NCBI RefSeq assembly: GCF_042453785.1
Contig: NC_091668.1
Coordinates: forward strand, 2,496,501-2,560,500
Origin: Malus domestica
Taxonomy: Eukaryota > Streptophyta > Magnoliopsida > Rosales > Rosaceae
DNA length: 64,000 bases
Direction of reading: 5' to 3'
In this document: in pieces, positions 47,017 to 59,769 of the stretch
Position numbering within the stretch: the stretch's first letter is position 1
Layout of the letters: each line of letters starts with the position of its first letter
The notes under the pieces: model-generated
The model's database searches: none
The model's input: only the letters and a program-made list of their open reading frames with translations
Told to the model about the DNA's origin: nothing
Made by a program: the position numbers and the translations under genes

Positions 47017-50000
47017 ATGGAGGTGATTATGCGGCGTCGTCCATGTCCCTCTCTCAGATTCGCCGTTGTTGTCCTCAAGGTGAGCTCTTTCAGCTTTTTC
47101 AGTTTTATTATTCAGTTTTTTTTTTTTTAATTTCTTTGACGATTTGAGGTTTGAGTTTTTTTGGGTTTTTTTCCCTCGAAAATTTCAGTTAGGAGTTAAT
47201 GGTGTGTTTGGTTGCTGAGAAATTGCGGGAAGAGATGGGAAAATCTGGGATTTTGGTACTTTGATTAGTTGTCTGTTATATGTTTTCTTTGTTATTTCAT
47301 ATTCCCGGGAACCAAACAGCGGGTTAGGGCTTTTTACTTTGATTGGGTTCATGGAAGCAGCTGTGTTTAGTACGGAATGGATTTCCACTTTCCAAGCTAT
47401 TTGCTTTTGCTTGTGTATGCTTCCATCTAATTAAACTTTCCTTTTGTGGAAACTGTTCACTATGTTGAGGGTTCACATTTCAGTTTCTTTTGTTTTTTAT
47501 TTGAAAAGATTTTAGCTTTCAGTTTCTTTTGTTTTTTATTTGAAAAGATTTTAGCTGATATGTGGGTTGGGTTTGGTCAATTGTTAGTGTTCATGTTCTT
47601 TGAGGTTGAAGCAGATTTGGGTCGAAGCATTCACTTTCATGTGCTAATTTGAGCTATTAGGATTCGGAAACTTCGTAGTTGACATCTGTTCAGCTGTTCT
47701 GAGACTATATATGTTAGATCTGCCTTTTCTTTTGGTTTTGTGAATGTGTTGGAATTGTGTGTATAATGGTTGATCTTTCACCACCCAATTTGTGTTTGAA
47801 CAATAAATTTGAGTTTCTACCAAGAATCCAGCTGTTAAAGTTGCTCACTTTCATGACATATGTGGTTCTTTTTGGCGTTGCTTCAGGTTATTTTGCTATT
47901 TTTATGGTTGGAAGCTAGTAATGCAACATTCCAAGAAGGCACAGTTCAAGGGCAAAGCCCAGAATTGTTATCCGATAGCATCGTTTCACATTCCTGCATT
48001 CATGACCAGATAATCAAACAGCGGAGGAGACCTGGTCGCAAAGTGTACACTGTTACCCCGCAGGTGTATGAGAGGTCTAGTGTATCAAAACCCCTTCACC
48101 AAAAGGGTAGGGCATTACTTGGAATTTCCAAGTGCTCGGTACATCAGAAGGATGTTAAACGGCCTATTAGAATATTTTTAAATTATGATGCTGTTGGTCA
48201 CTCTCCTGATAGAGATTGTCGAAATGTTGGCGATGTTGTGAAGCTTGGGGAGCCACCTGTGATTTCAATTCCTGGCACTCCTTCTTGTAATCCTCATGGT
48301 GATCCTCCAATTTCTGGTGACTGCTGGTATAACTGCACCTTGGATGATATAGCTGGGAAGGACAAAAGGCAACGCCTCCGCAAGGTTAGATTGTGCTTTG
48401 TTTTCCTCCTGACTTATTCGTCCGAGTTAGTACCTCATTTAACGAATGTATATTGTTCCTGTTCTACTTTGTTTGTACTGCTTCATGTCTCTGGGTTCTG
48501 CTTAATCAAACAGTTCTATTTCATAGAAAATATAATGTGCACATGATAGTTGAATTTATTGGCAGTGCTGCATACTAAACAGCCCAGGTAAATTTAAGCA
48601 TGCATGAAACTAATCTTCCGATGTATTTAAATGCAGGCTCTAGGGCAGACTGCAGACTGGTTCAAGAGAGCCTTAGCTGTTGAACCTGTGAGGGGGAACT
48701 TGCGGTTGAGTGGGTATTCAGCATGTGGCCAGGATGGAGGCGTACAATTGCCACGTGAATATGTTGAAGGTATCTTACTTGCAGATTGGGTGTTGCGTAT
48801 CAAGCTCATTTCTTCATTTGAGTTTTGTATTTAGCGGCAAGTCTTGATATGTGCTCACACACTAGTATACTATCCTTTTAACATAGTGTTGATCTTTTTC
48901 AGAGGGTGTTGCTGAAGCAGACTTGGTTCTTCTGGTGACAACAAGACCAACCACTGGGAACACCCTTGCATGGGCAGTGGCTTGCGAACGTGATCAATGG
49001 GGTCGTGCAATTGCAGGTAATTCATTGATTTAGCATCGTTTTCAATTGACATAGTTGTGCCTTTCTTGCAATAGAACTCAGGACTGATAGTATCTTTTTC
49101 TTTTTGGATGTAGGACATGTAAATGTTGCTCCTCGCCATCTGACAGCTGAAGCAGAAACTTTACTTTCTGCTACTCTCATACATGAGGTCAGTGGGCTTT
49201 TAATGAAATTTAAAAACATGGGATGTGCTTTCTTACTGATTAGAATGCGTGATCCTTCCAGGTTATGCATGTTCTCGGTTTTGATCCCCATGCATTTGCT
49301 CATTTTAGGGATGAAAGGAAAAGAAGGCGTGGTCAGGTAAAGACTATTACTAATGCATCAAAATCTTCCTTTACAACCACGTGAAATCTATGTATTTTGG
49401 TTTTAACTTCTGGAACCTTCAAATAATACAGTACTACCACTATCATTGTCCCCATTCTTCAGACCTTTATTATTTGTATCCATCTAGGTGCTTTGGAATT
49501 GCAAGAATTGAGATACGCTCCTTTACTAGAATTTGAGTTCTGCCTTTAGCAGTTATCCCCATTATATTAGTAAATGGTCCATTGAGTGAAATTTTAACCT
49601 GCATGCTACATTCTAACCGTATTCAATGTACGAGAAATTTATTTTTTCTTCTTCTTTTGAAAGCATAATCATTGCATCTTGTCACAACAGTTTCAGAGAC
49701 GATAGTCAAATATTTCAAATATCATGATCTGCATAAGAGCCTGTAGGAACTTTTAGTATTTATTTGAGCTTTTAGTATTTCCTTTTGTTTTTTTCGTCTG
49801 AAATGCATTATGAAAATTATATGATGTTTTATTGTTGCTTGATTATGGAAAATTAATTGACACTCTGGCCCCAAAATTTTTCCTGTTATCCATTTTCAGG
49901 TTACAGAACAAATTATGGATGAAAAGCTTGGGCGGATGGTGACTCGTGTGGTGCTTCCACGTGTTGTCATGCATTCAAGACATCATTATGCGGTAAATGT

Positions 50001-52726
50001 CAGCCCTTTTTTTATGCATGGATTTGCTGTGCTGCTCAAGAAAACTATATATTTTCTAAGAAAATTATTTTAAGACACAAATGGTTGAATGTTTTTCTGG
50101 CAGGCATTCTCTGAGAATTTCACTGGTTTAGAGCTCGAAGATGGTGGAGGACGCGGCACATCAGGTAAAGTTTGTATGCTATGTTGTAGAGGTTATATCA
50201 CCAATATACTGCATTTGGTTAAATAACTGTAGCGGATTTTTTTCCCCGACTGATAACAACAAAGTTGTGATAGCATTTTGATGTTTAATAATACTCATTG
50301 TACATCTATAAACTTTTAGGGTCACACTGGGAGAAAAGACTTCTAATGAATGAAATTATGACGGGGTCAGTGGATACAAGATCTGTGGTTTCAAAAATGA
50401 CACTCGCTTTGCTAGAAGATAGTGGATGGTACCAGGCCAATTATAGTATGGCAGAGAATCTTGATTGGGGCCGCAACCAAGGAACTGAATTTGTGACTTC
50501 CCCTTGCAATCTCTGGAAGGGGGCATATCATTGCAACACAACCCAATTGTCAGGATGTACATACAACAGAGAAGCTGAAGGTTACTGTCCGATTGTAAGT
50601 TACAGTGGAGACCTACCCCAGTGGGCACGCTATTTTCCACAGGCTAACAAAGGTGTGGTTTTTGCATTTATAATTTACATTATTATCTTTGAACTGGTTT
50701 GTATAAGCATATTTGTGCTATATTATAATATCTGTTAACCATAATACTTGGTTTGGTGCTTGATGTGAATTCTGTTGTCCTGTGACGTTTCCAGGTGGTC
50801 AGTCCCCACTGGCTGATTATTGCACCTATTTCGTTGCTTACTCTGATGGGTCATGTACTGACACTAACAGCGCACGGCCACCTGACAAAATGTTGGGTGA
50901 AGTACGAGGAAGTAACTCTAGGTGAGATTTTAAAGTCAATTACACCTTATTAAAATAGGAAATTGCTTTCCTATGGATGCTGGATGCAGTTGAAAATAGC
51001 AGCATGTTGCTAATGACTGTTCATCTTGTTACTTGTAGGTGTATGGCTTCATCATTGGTACGTACAGGGTTTGTACGGGGTTCGATGACCCAAGGAAATG
51101 GATGTTATCAGCACAGATGTGTTAATAATTCATTAGAGGTTTGTCATTCCAATGATTCTTTTTCATCTGCTCTAGTTTATCGGGTGCGCATGGGGTATCA
51201 TGGTAGCTTTATCAACCATAGAGTAGACAAGCATCATCTTTATATTTGAACCTGCTTCATGTTTTTTCCCCTGCAAATTTCAGGTAGCTGTGGATGGTAT
51301 GTGGAAAGTATGTCCTGAAGCTGGTGGACCCCTTCAGTTCCCAGGATTTAATGGTAATGATGCTGTTCTATCATTTTTCCCTCTCAGTCTTGTTGTGGGG
51401 GCGTTACCGTGATTAAAACTTGAAAATGTTCCTCTTTCAGGTGAATTGTTATGCCCGGCATACCATGAACTCTGCAGTAAAGGCCTAGTTCCTGCAAATG
51501 GACAATGTCCAAAGTCGTGCAATTTCAATGGAGACTGTGTTGAAGGAAGGTGCCACTGTTTTCTAGGGTTTCATGGTTCTGATTGTAGTAAACGTGAGCT
51601 CCTAATTCTTTTCCACCCTTTATAATCAGCACGCAAGATGCAATTACACCAAGTTATGATGCACCATTTACGTAAAACCACTTCTGAAATTATGACTTTT
51701 GCAGGCACCTGCCCGAGCAACTGTAATGGACGTGGAAGCTGCCTGTCTAATGGGCTGTGTGAATGTAATAAAGGGTACACAGGCGTTGACTGCTCCACTG
51801 GTATGCCCTCTTTTTTTTTTCTTGTTTTTCCATTCCAGTTTGTCTATATGGCAAACGTAGCCAACTCGAGAATAATCATCCATATTTCAGACACTTGACT
51901 GATGCTGGGTGAAGGGTTTTAGGACCACCGTCTAAATTCTTTGCACCGTGTCAAAGAGTCCTTTTCATCCTCTGCGTTCACGATGACTGCTAATATTCTG
52001 GCAGTTAGCTGTTTTCTGAAAAGTTTGCTCTTGTATCGGCAGCGGTTTGTGATGAGCAATGCAGCCTTCACGGAGGTGTTTGTGATGATGGAGTCTGTGA
52101 ATTCCGCTGCTCTGACTATGCAGGCTACTCATGCCAGAACAGCACCATGCTCCAATCCAGTCTTAAAGTCTGTAAAGATGTCCTGGAAAACGTCAACTCT
52201 GGTGCCGGACAGCACTGTGCACCCAGTGAACCAAGCATATTGCAGCAGCTCGAGGATGTAGTGGTCATGCCCAACTACCATCGTTTGTTTCCTGGTGGCG
52301 CCCGGAAGCTTTTTAGCATCTTTGGAACCAGCTACTGTGACACAACCGCGAAGCAGCTTGCTTGCTGGGTAAGTCGCCTCCCACTCCACAACCCGTCATT
52401 CCATTTTCCATTTTCTCCATCACCTTCTCTCGCCTTTATCATTTCTCTCAAATACTCAGAATCCGACCATGCACTTGCAGATATCGATTCAAAAGTGCGA
52501 CAAGGACGGGGACAACAGACTCCGTGTCTGCTATTCGGCCTGTCAATCATACAATTCGGCATGTGGGGCTTCGCTCGATTGCTCGGACCAAACCCTGTTC
52601 AGTAGCAAAGACGAAGCACAAGGGCAATGCACAGGCTCTAGTGGGATGAGAACGTCATGGATTAGCAGCATACAGGATTGGTTTTCAAGTAACAGTTCCT
52701 CAAAAGGGACGTCTGTAAAAAATTAG
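47017..52726 (+). CDS. Leishmanolysin-like (M8) zinc metalloprotease, membrane-targeted
   Basis: Sixteen exons with GT-AG borders: 47017-47079, 47887-48384, 48637-48769, 48903-49016, 49114-49187, 49262-49336, 49900-49992, 50104-50164, 50320-50652, 50795-50921, 51039-51138, 51284-51353, 51441-51593, 51705-51800, 52043-52368, 52481-52726. All phases join in frame, giving about 853 residues, close to the plant members of the family. The start at 47017 gives an Arg-rich N-terminus then [17 protein letters not shown], a signal peptide or anchor. The zinc site HEVMHVLGF (293-301) is split by an intron between HE and VMH; a third ligand His lies in RHHYAAF (near 347). A Cys-rich region with two EGF-like repeats ([20 protein letters not shown] and [20 protein letters not shown]) follows. 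Predicted surface or endomembrane peptidase, substrate unknown. A short upstream ATG at 46938 overlaps the start in another frame. Confidence 0.93.
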
Positions 52727-52859
52727 GCAGTTCTAGTTATTTTTGGTTTTTCGTAATTTTTTTTTTGTAGGGTTTTAATTTTACGAAAAGGTGGTGGCAT
52801 TTCAATGCTGGGCCTTTTAGATGTTAGGGTTCCATTCAGCAAGGCCCAATAAATCATTA

Positions 52860-53108
52860 AAAAAATGTTGGGCCGGGAGGTGAGCTGTTGCTTTCAAAGA
52901 TGAAAGCCTGCTTGTAGAGAAATTTAGAAATGCATGAAATGCAAAGGGGATTCCAAAAGAAACAAGGAAAAAAAAAGTTTAGGGAAGCTTGTTGAGTTGA
53001 GTTGTTTGTGCAGTGGTTTGGCCGAAGGCCTTGAAATTTGAAAGAAAAAGGAAAAAAAAAGCCCTTGTATTTGTTTAGTGTTTTTATTTTACGTGTTTTA
53101 TTAATTTT
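52860..53108. other. 3' flank of the metalloprotease gene
   Basis: T-rich 3'UTR-like sequence after the stop at 52726, with AATAAATCATT near 52848 as a possible polyadenylation signal. No other feature. Confidence 0.4.
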
Positions 53109-53573
53109 GAGCTTGTTTGGAAGTGTTTTTTAAAATATAGTTTGGTGAAAATGTTTTTGGAGCTAATTTTGAGTAAGAATGCACGGAAGTCTTGGAAAAG
53201 TACTTAAAATTCATTCTAGAAAAAGTATGGCTCGTTTGGATGTGCTTTTAAAATTGTTGAAAGCGTTTTTAGGGAAAATATTTTTGGGTTCCAAAAGCAC
53301 TTGAAGTGCTTTCTGCAAGAAACATTAGTTATGTGCTTCTTTCAGGAAGCACTTTAAGTGTTTTTTTTCTTCAGGATTTTCTTGTGTTTTTACTAAGGAT
53401 TAATTCCAAAAATATTTTCACCAAAAGCGTTTTCAGTCATTTTAAAATCACATCCAAACGAGCTCGTATATAATTGGTGTTTCTTGTAGATGGTACTTTA
53501 AATACTTTTGTATCCTAAAATGTTTTCTCTAAGAGAGTTTTTAGTCATTTTGAAATGACTTCCAAATGAGCTC
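53109..53573. mobile_element. Fold-back MITE, outer
   Basis: Ends GAGCTTGTTTGGAAGTG and GACTTCCAAATGAGCTC form an imperfect inverted pair. The interior is interrupted by a related element at 53230-53463. Target duplication not resolved. Confidence 0.7.
53230..53463. mobile_element. Fold-back MITE nested in a relative
   Basis: Ends GCTCGTTTGGATGTGCTTTT and ATCACATCCAAACGAGC, with inner AAGCACTTGAAGTGCTT and AGCACTTTAAGTG palindromes. It shares end motifs with its host element, so it looks like self-family insertion. Confidence 0.75.
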
Positions 53574-53649
53574 TTTGAAACAAAACTATGTTGTTGACTG
53601 TCTGGAATCACATGTATTAGAGAGTGCCTTTATACAAATCAAAGCACAG

Positions 53650-54730
53650 AAAACGCTAGGAAGGTTATGTTTTTATATCATATTTTGTAGAACCCATGAT
53701 GTGACAGTTAATAGTTTGATTCTTTCTCTAATGATTTAAAAAATGATTAAAACCTTCAAATATATGATCTCTCCAGCATCACTCGAAAAACACAAACTAG
53801 TTTGAACATTAATACACACAAATTTCCCTCTCATACGCTATCAACACTATCTTCAAGATCTGAATCGTTGATTTTGCAAATAAAACGGTTACCCCAAGAG
53901 ATGGAGGGTATTAGTGTAACTAGCAGTGTTGATCCCGACAAATTAAGAGTCACATGGTAGAATAAGAAAGAAAGCGACAAAGGGACAGAAGCTTCAGTTT
54001 CATTGTTCGAAATGCATACAACATCTTAGTCTCGGACAATAATGATATGCAAATGCAAGGACATCAGATATATTGGTTCATTGGTGGTGCAGGAGAAATG
54101 TTTCAATAACACGTATCGGTACATTAAGTGTCATAATACAAGTGGTTGAAATTTTTTTTTTTTAAGTATCCAAGCACTTTTACTATAACGTTTGGTATAC
54201 TAAGTTGTATTTTCAGCACACTAAAAAATCTTTCGATTGTGGAGGTGCCAAGAGTCTTCCAAATTAAGTAGTATTGCATTCCCATGCATGCACCGCGTTA
54301 GGAACCAACACGCAAAGAAGCTCACTTAAATATATTCATACATGTATCTATATCTCTTCTTAACCTAATTTACCACCCATCTAATCAAAACATTTTAAAC
54401 TAATCACACCAAAAAGAACCGACAAAGCAAACGTACAGATTAGACTTTTCTAGAATAAAACCATGTCCTATTAATGAAGATGGGATTATGAACAGAGACA
54501 GCTACCCATCGTTCGTGAAATCGAGGATTAGACGAGTATTACTACATGTTAGACTTGATCTTCGAATAAATAACATAATATAAAAGTGCTCTAAAATTTG
54601 ATTAAACCATAATCAATTTGCTACGCAACACTAATCAATTAATATTCTAAACCCCATAAGCACAAGGGTCCTTCACTCCCTTATCTAAAATTTAATTTAT
54701 ACCAGTATACTTAATAATTAATTGATCATT
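53650..54730. other. Intergenic, no gene recognised
   Basis: Contains a short relic (53670-53780, CCCATGATGTGACAGTTAATAG) related to the hairpin at 15778-15900. Otherwise AT-rich; the last 100 bases are 3'UTR of the thaumatin-like gene. Confidence 0.45.
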
Positions 54731-54733
54731 TGT

Positions 54734-55597
54734 TTATGATGACCCGCTGGGGCAAAATGTGATCAAGTAGTCCGACCCGGAACAGGTACAAGTGCTCGTA
54801 GCGTCGTCATAGGCGTAGCTGTACGCTGTGGGGCACGCCGTCTTGAACATCTCCGAGTACTGCGTCGGCGAACAAGTCTGCGGCGTCGCGTGCTCCCCGG
54901 TGCAGCAAAACTCTGGCGTGTTAAACGCCGCGCACGCGCTCCTGCAAGCCACCACCGCCCCCGAACCCGCATCCATCACCCGCAGCTCCGCCGGGCAGCG
55001 GCCGTTCAAGTCCGCCACGCACCCCGCGTACTGGCAGTCGCCAGTTCCGCCGGTGGCCCACAACCCCATACCCACATTGTAACCGTCCACCAGGCTGACG
55101 TCATAAAAGTCCTTGTCCCCCGGGTTGGACCCGATCGTGAACTCCGCCAACGTCACTGGAGGCGCGCCACCGCCGGCACATTTTAGCGACCCGCAGTCGC
55201 CAGTGACGCATTTTCCTTTTCCCGCGTCGTCGAAGGTGCAGCCAGTTCGTGCCCAGAACCGGCCGGACCAGCCGGGAGGGGCGGTGAACCGGACAGAAGT
55301 ACCAGGGGCCAATGCGAAACCGCCCTCTCCGAGAATTGCAGCGCCGTTTCCGGAGAGAGTTCCCGGCCAGACTGTGTAACCGCAACGGTTTTGGAGAGTG
55401 AATTGGGTGGCGCGGACTACATTACCTGCAGCTGCATCAAGAAGCAGGGGAATATTACCCAGAAACAGAAACGAGTTTAGATTACGTTAATTACTTTATT
55501 AATTAGTGTAGTTAATCATGTTTAATTAGTTTAAAGAGGGATTTAGGTACGTACCTAACGTGAAGAGAGAAAGAAGAAGATAGAGCTTAGTCGCCAT
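54734..55597 (-). CDS. TLP: Thaumatin-like protein (PR-5 family), secreted
   Basis: Two exons on the minus strand: 55597-55555 (ATG, 14 codons) and 55431-54734; product about 246 residues. Acceptors at 55432 or 55426 are both in frame and change only two residues of the signal peptide. The first 22 or so residues (MATKLYLLLSLFTL..) form a signal peptide. The family signature GKCVTGDC is present, together with the TQFTLQN, NRCGYTVWPG start and FCCTGEH, and an even, Cys-rich pattern typical of the 16-Cys class. The acidic-cleft residues (Arg in GRFWART, Glu in LAEFT, Asp in YDVSLVDGYN and VADLNG) are kept. PR-5 proteins act in the apoplast against fungi, binding or cutting beta-glucan. The coding part is markedly GC-rich against its surroundings. 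Length is normal; no defect seen. Confidence 0.95.
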
Positions 55598-55684
55598 AAC
55601 CGAAAACGAAGACAGAGTCGAGGACAGTTGTGGAATTACGATTTAATCCGATTTGGCGGTTCCAAGCTTCCGCTTGGTGATCGG

Positions 55685-55692
55685 TATTTATA
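55685..55692 (-). promoter_or_regulatory. TATA box of the thaumatin-like gene
   Basis: Minus-strand TATAAATA about 90 bases before the ATG at 55597. Confidence 0.7.
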
Positions 55693-55899
55693 ATTGCGCC
55701 CAGGGTTAATTTTGGTATTTTAAATTCTTTCTCTCTTTCCGTGACGTGGTATAAGATGGTGGGGCCTGTTCTTATGCGCCGGAAGCAATACCTTTTACTA
55801 GGTAATGAACCAATGGGGGCTTGCCACGTCATCAAAGTAAAGGCGGGGCAATCTTTCTCTGTCACCACTTTTTCTATTTTAGGAAAGTAGTTTGTTGGA

Positions 55900-57590
55900 T
55901 TTGGTTTGGTTTGGTTGATCGCCAGGGTAGATTGTTTGGCAGTCGAGTGTGCAGCTTTACCTTATCTTATGTTTACCCTTTAACTTTGCTTTGTTTTTCA
56001 ATGATAAAACCTAATGTGTCATCGTGTCATCTATTTTAGTGTTACGGAAAAAAATTGCAAGAATTCTATGTTTCGATGTATAAACTACTCTCCATATTTA
56101 TTATTCACGATGTAAAATCTGATGTGTCATCGTGTCATCCATTTTCACGATGTGTAGTTTAATGAATCCCACGTCGTGAAAAAAGAAACTTTGCAAAGGT
56201 TTATAAGTAAGTTGAACTACTCTCCATATTGCCAGTTAATTTTATGGTGGAACCTTAATTTTCTTTATGTTATCAGAGCATGTGGCTAACATATGAAGCC
56301 GAACAACAACACGTGTTCCACACCACCTAATTTTTATTGTCCAAGTGTTTGGCTTGAAAATTTATCACGCGTGAGGGGTCGTGTGAGGAGGTGAAGCTTA
56401 ATGAGTCTCACATTGTGAAAGGAGAAACCTTGTAAGGGCTTATAAGTATGTTGGATTACTCTCCATATTGTCAATTAATTTTATGGTAGAGTCTCAACTT
56501 TTTTCATATTATGCATTTTATTTTTACCCTCCCAAATATACAACAAAAAATGAATGGTTTGGGCCTTCAATCATTTTCCGTTCGGAAAAATGACAAATGC
56601 CATTATTCTTTGACAAGATGATTTATAATTAAACTATAAGATACGAGGAGTGTGATTCAAACATAAGTGTATGGCACAAACTGATTGCTCTAATCAACTG
56701 ACCTAATTCTCGTCAGCGTAAAAAAAGAAAGGCAGGAAGGACTAAAACGGTTGGCCAGTTGAACAAGCTTCATACATCGCTAAGTTATAAACAACAAGAA
56801 GATTGGAAAACCATGTTTGGCTATGAAGATAAAAAAAGGGGCGTCCTTTAAGAAAAGCTATAACCAAGCAGACCGCAAATGCATGCCAGCAGAGCCATGC
56901 AAAATGCGTTTTCTTTTAATCGTTGGCACTGTCTGGGTTTGATTGTTTCCTATATATTGGCATGATACGTACTGTGAGGCTTATTTGTGGTATAAAAGTC
57001 GAAATCCACCAGAAAGTTGGGCAAGACAAAGAAACCTGCTCACATACAAGGGTTGACAAAGTTCATACCCTTTGCTTCACTCATTTAATCTGTCTACAAC
57101 TACCAGCTAACCTCGTAGATTGAGAGACAACTTTCCCAGGACATCAAAATGTCGATCAGTACTCTAAACGAACAAGATGTCAAGTGTGAAAGTTAAAACA
57201 AATGGCCGCGATGCAAATTTCTCTCATTTGTTTTAAGCATAAAGTTGAGAATAATCCCCAAACTTTCTTTTTTGATCTATTGAAAATACTTCTTCACAAG
57301 ACACTTATGTTCATAAACCCTTTCATTAGCACGTCACAAATTTTAAAAAGATCCAGGTCACGTTTAGAATCTGTAAAAACTTTTTAACTTTTTCCATCAA
57401 ATAGTATCAGAAGCGCTCATCTCACAAGCACTTCTACTTGTTCTAAGAAAAGCACTTTCAAACGTGACATTGTTCTTTCTATTTACAATGTACTAAACAA
57501 TTTTTCAAGATGATTCAAGATAGAAAATGAAAATTATAAGATTAATTTTCAACAGATATATCTGATATACCACTTTTGAACCTAATTACA
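55900..57590. other. Intergenic with a diverged direct repeat
   Basis: Two copies of about 115 bp (56150-56275 and 56398-56515: CACGTCGTGAAAAAAGAAAC.. / CACATTGTGAAAGGAGAAAC.. to CTCTCCATATTG.CA.TTAATTTTATGG) lie in direct orientation, perhaps LTR relics. No gene seen. Confidence 0.5.
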
Positions 57591-57699
57591 GGAAGATAAG
57601 ATCCAAGGCTCAACATGTTATAAAATCACTGCAAATCTGTAAAAACATTGACGGTGTATATATGTGGTTTCATAGACTGAAGAATCCCCGCGCCATAGC

Positions 57700-58090
57700 A
57701 CATGGAAAACTGTCATGCTACCAGGCAAATTTGCAGCTCTCTTTAAATTAAATGCTGCAATGACTAGAAAAATGAAGTTTGCATCTATTGCTTGTCTCAA
57801 GACAATGACTGGTTACTTTGGCTGGGATGCGAAATTGGGAATAAACCGCTGCAATGACGTCCTAGTTGTAGGTCCGCAAAGGCAATCCCTCGGATGTTCC
57901 CCTAACCCAACCCGGGAAGGGACCGAAGCGAACCGCAGCAAGGGGAATGTCCGTGTCTCGTTGAAATTATTCTACTGTTTTGGCATAAGGAATTCGGCGG
58001 CAAGCACACGCAGGTGCAAGTGCAACAATATATATAAACATTCCAAAAACACTTTAAAAATTGGTATTTGGACATTTTATTTCTCCTTTA
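57700..58090. other. GC-rich block 3' of the acyltransferase gene
   Basis: 57840-57965 is clearly richer in G and C than its flanks, with CCCAACCCGGGAAGGGACC. It lies just past the stop of the LPAT gene. No protein or RNA family is recognised in either direction; it may be 3'UTR or an old insertion. Confidence 0.35.
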
Positions 58091-58094
58091 ATTG

Positions 58095-59769
58095 CTATTC
58101 AATTCTTGGTCTATTGCAAACACATGTTGCTTGAACAAAGTCTAAAATTGGCATCGGATGAAAATCAAAATAAGTAGCTGTGGCAAGGTACCCACATGAT
58201 AAACCGATGTATATTTTAAACCAGACGGATGAAAAAATGGCTAGGTAAATCAGCATGATAGTCAAAACAATTACGAACATGAAATTTACCAAGCACTTGA
58301 ATGTAGAAAGCTCTTCTTCTCCTCCTTCATTAGGGAAATGCCCTTGATCGCTGAAATCGGAAAGTAAGTTGTCCTTGAGCAGGAATGCTTCCGTTAACCA
58401 AGAGGCTGCATCGGCATTAGAAGCAGGGATCTCTTCAATAGGGATTCGCCGAACATGTATGTGAACTTCTGATGGATCCACGCCAAACGCATTGTCTAGA
58501 AACGAAGGGCATTGATTCTTGTATGTGATAGTCAAGTCATAAACTGCAGCACAATTTAGATGGTCATCAGAGAACATATAAGTATAACATGCACGCACAC
58601 AATCTTCAAAATGTTTCGATAAGAAATTGTGGGGAAAATCACAGAGTTGAGTTTTGTGTAAATAACCTGCATCCAAAGAACTTCTTAGAGCTTCCAAGCA
58701 AGCACAAAAGCCTTTAGTTCTTGGAAGTAGCACATGTGACAGTACAGGAAGTCCATTTTCAGCAGCAAATACCTGACTCTTTTTGCATTTTTCTTCACTG
58801 TATAGAGACAAAAAGAAGAACTATATATCTTCGTATATTCATATATTACTGAATAAACACAAACCCTAGCATGCAATATAGAAAATTGCAAGTTGAAAAT
58901 ATGAGATGCCAATGTGGGATGTAACCATTATATTAAAAAATGTGAGAAATGGGGTCCAAGACTTATGTATTGTATAGAAGTGCATCAAATTAAGGCAATA
59001 TTGTAACCATAAATTCTATCTTAATTGAACTAATTCTGTAACCTAATTGAGATTACTTCGAATCTTCTATCCTTGATCAAATATGGAAATACATGTAGAT
59101 GGAGGTCAACAGTCTTGTATATAATAACTTCAACATAATAATCTGAAAATATACATGTAAATGGATTGAAAAAAAAAAGAGGGGTAAAGGGTAGTACTTA
59201 TAATCAGTTCCTTCAGGAAAAATGGCAAGCCAGAGAGGGTCTGCAGGATCAGCAAATGACGAAAGCATTTTCCGCATAACCGGTTCATCAGCTTCCCACT
59301 TCCTCTTCAAAGGAATGAACTCTAAAATGTGAAATCCCCACCCGAATACTGGCAGCTTCATCAGGCTGCTCTTGAGCACATACTTGATGTGTCCAAGAGA
59401 CCCTTTTCGCAATGCAAGATCCCACAAGTACATCCAATCAACCTCGGTTTTATGGTTGGCAATGAGGAGAGTCCGTTCTTTAGGGGGCACGGTGTCTCCA
59501 GAAAAAACCACTTTCGTGCCGTTGATCTTCTCAAACAGGAAAGGCCACAAGGCCAGCCAAATGCCAAAGAATAAGGAGGTTGCTGTTCTGCTTATATGTA
59601 TGCTCAAAGGGCGCAATAATAGAGCAATTATGGGAGCAAAACACACAAGAATCGTGAACGCAGTCGAGAGAAATACTACTAAACATAAGATACCCCTCAC
59701 AACCCTAAGAGGAGACAAAGGCCTGTGCTTTAGTTTACTATCTGGTTTCAAGGGACTGCAAACATCCAT
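58095..59769 (-). CDS. LPAT: 1-acyl-sn-glycerol-3-phosphate acyltransferase, LPAT4/5 type
   Basis: Transfers an acyl chain to the sn-2 position of lysophosphatidate to give phosphatidate in the ER. Three exons: 59769-59198, 58797-58667, 58543-58095; 383 residues, the usual length. The first intron border is TATAA|GTACTA / ATACAG|TGAAG, giving FPEGTDYNEEKCKKS. The second intron (58666-58544) is 123 bp, a multiple of three, and has no stop, so an unspliced frame stays open; homologues lack those 41 residues (SLDA joins VYDLTI). Catalytic NHKTEVD (H106, D111) and FPEGT (184-188) are present, as is [12 protein letters not shown]. Membrane helices lie near 24-54 and 62-80 and in the C-terminal region ([15 protein letters not shown]). 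Assignment to the 4/5 branch rests on the long C-terminal part with [10 protein letters not shown] and the C-terminal helices. Confidence 0.93.

Noticed and set aside
46938..47147. Alternative N-terminus for the metalloprotease
   Set aside because: This frame does not continue into exon 2 and gives no signal sequence; the frame from 47017 splices in phase and yields a hydrophobic leader.
54828..55186. Open frames on the plus strand opposite the thaumatin-like gene
   Set aside because: GC-rich coding DNA leaves the opposite strand open; the minus-strand frame has the full PR-5 signature.
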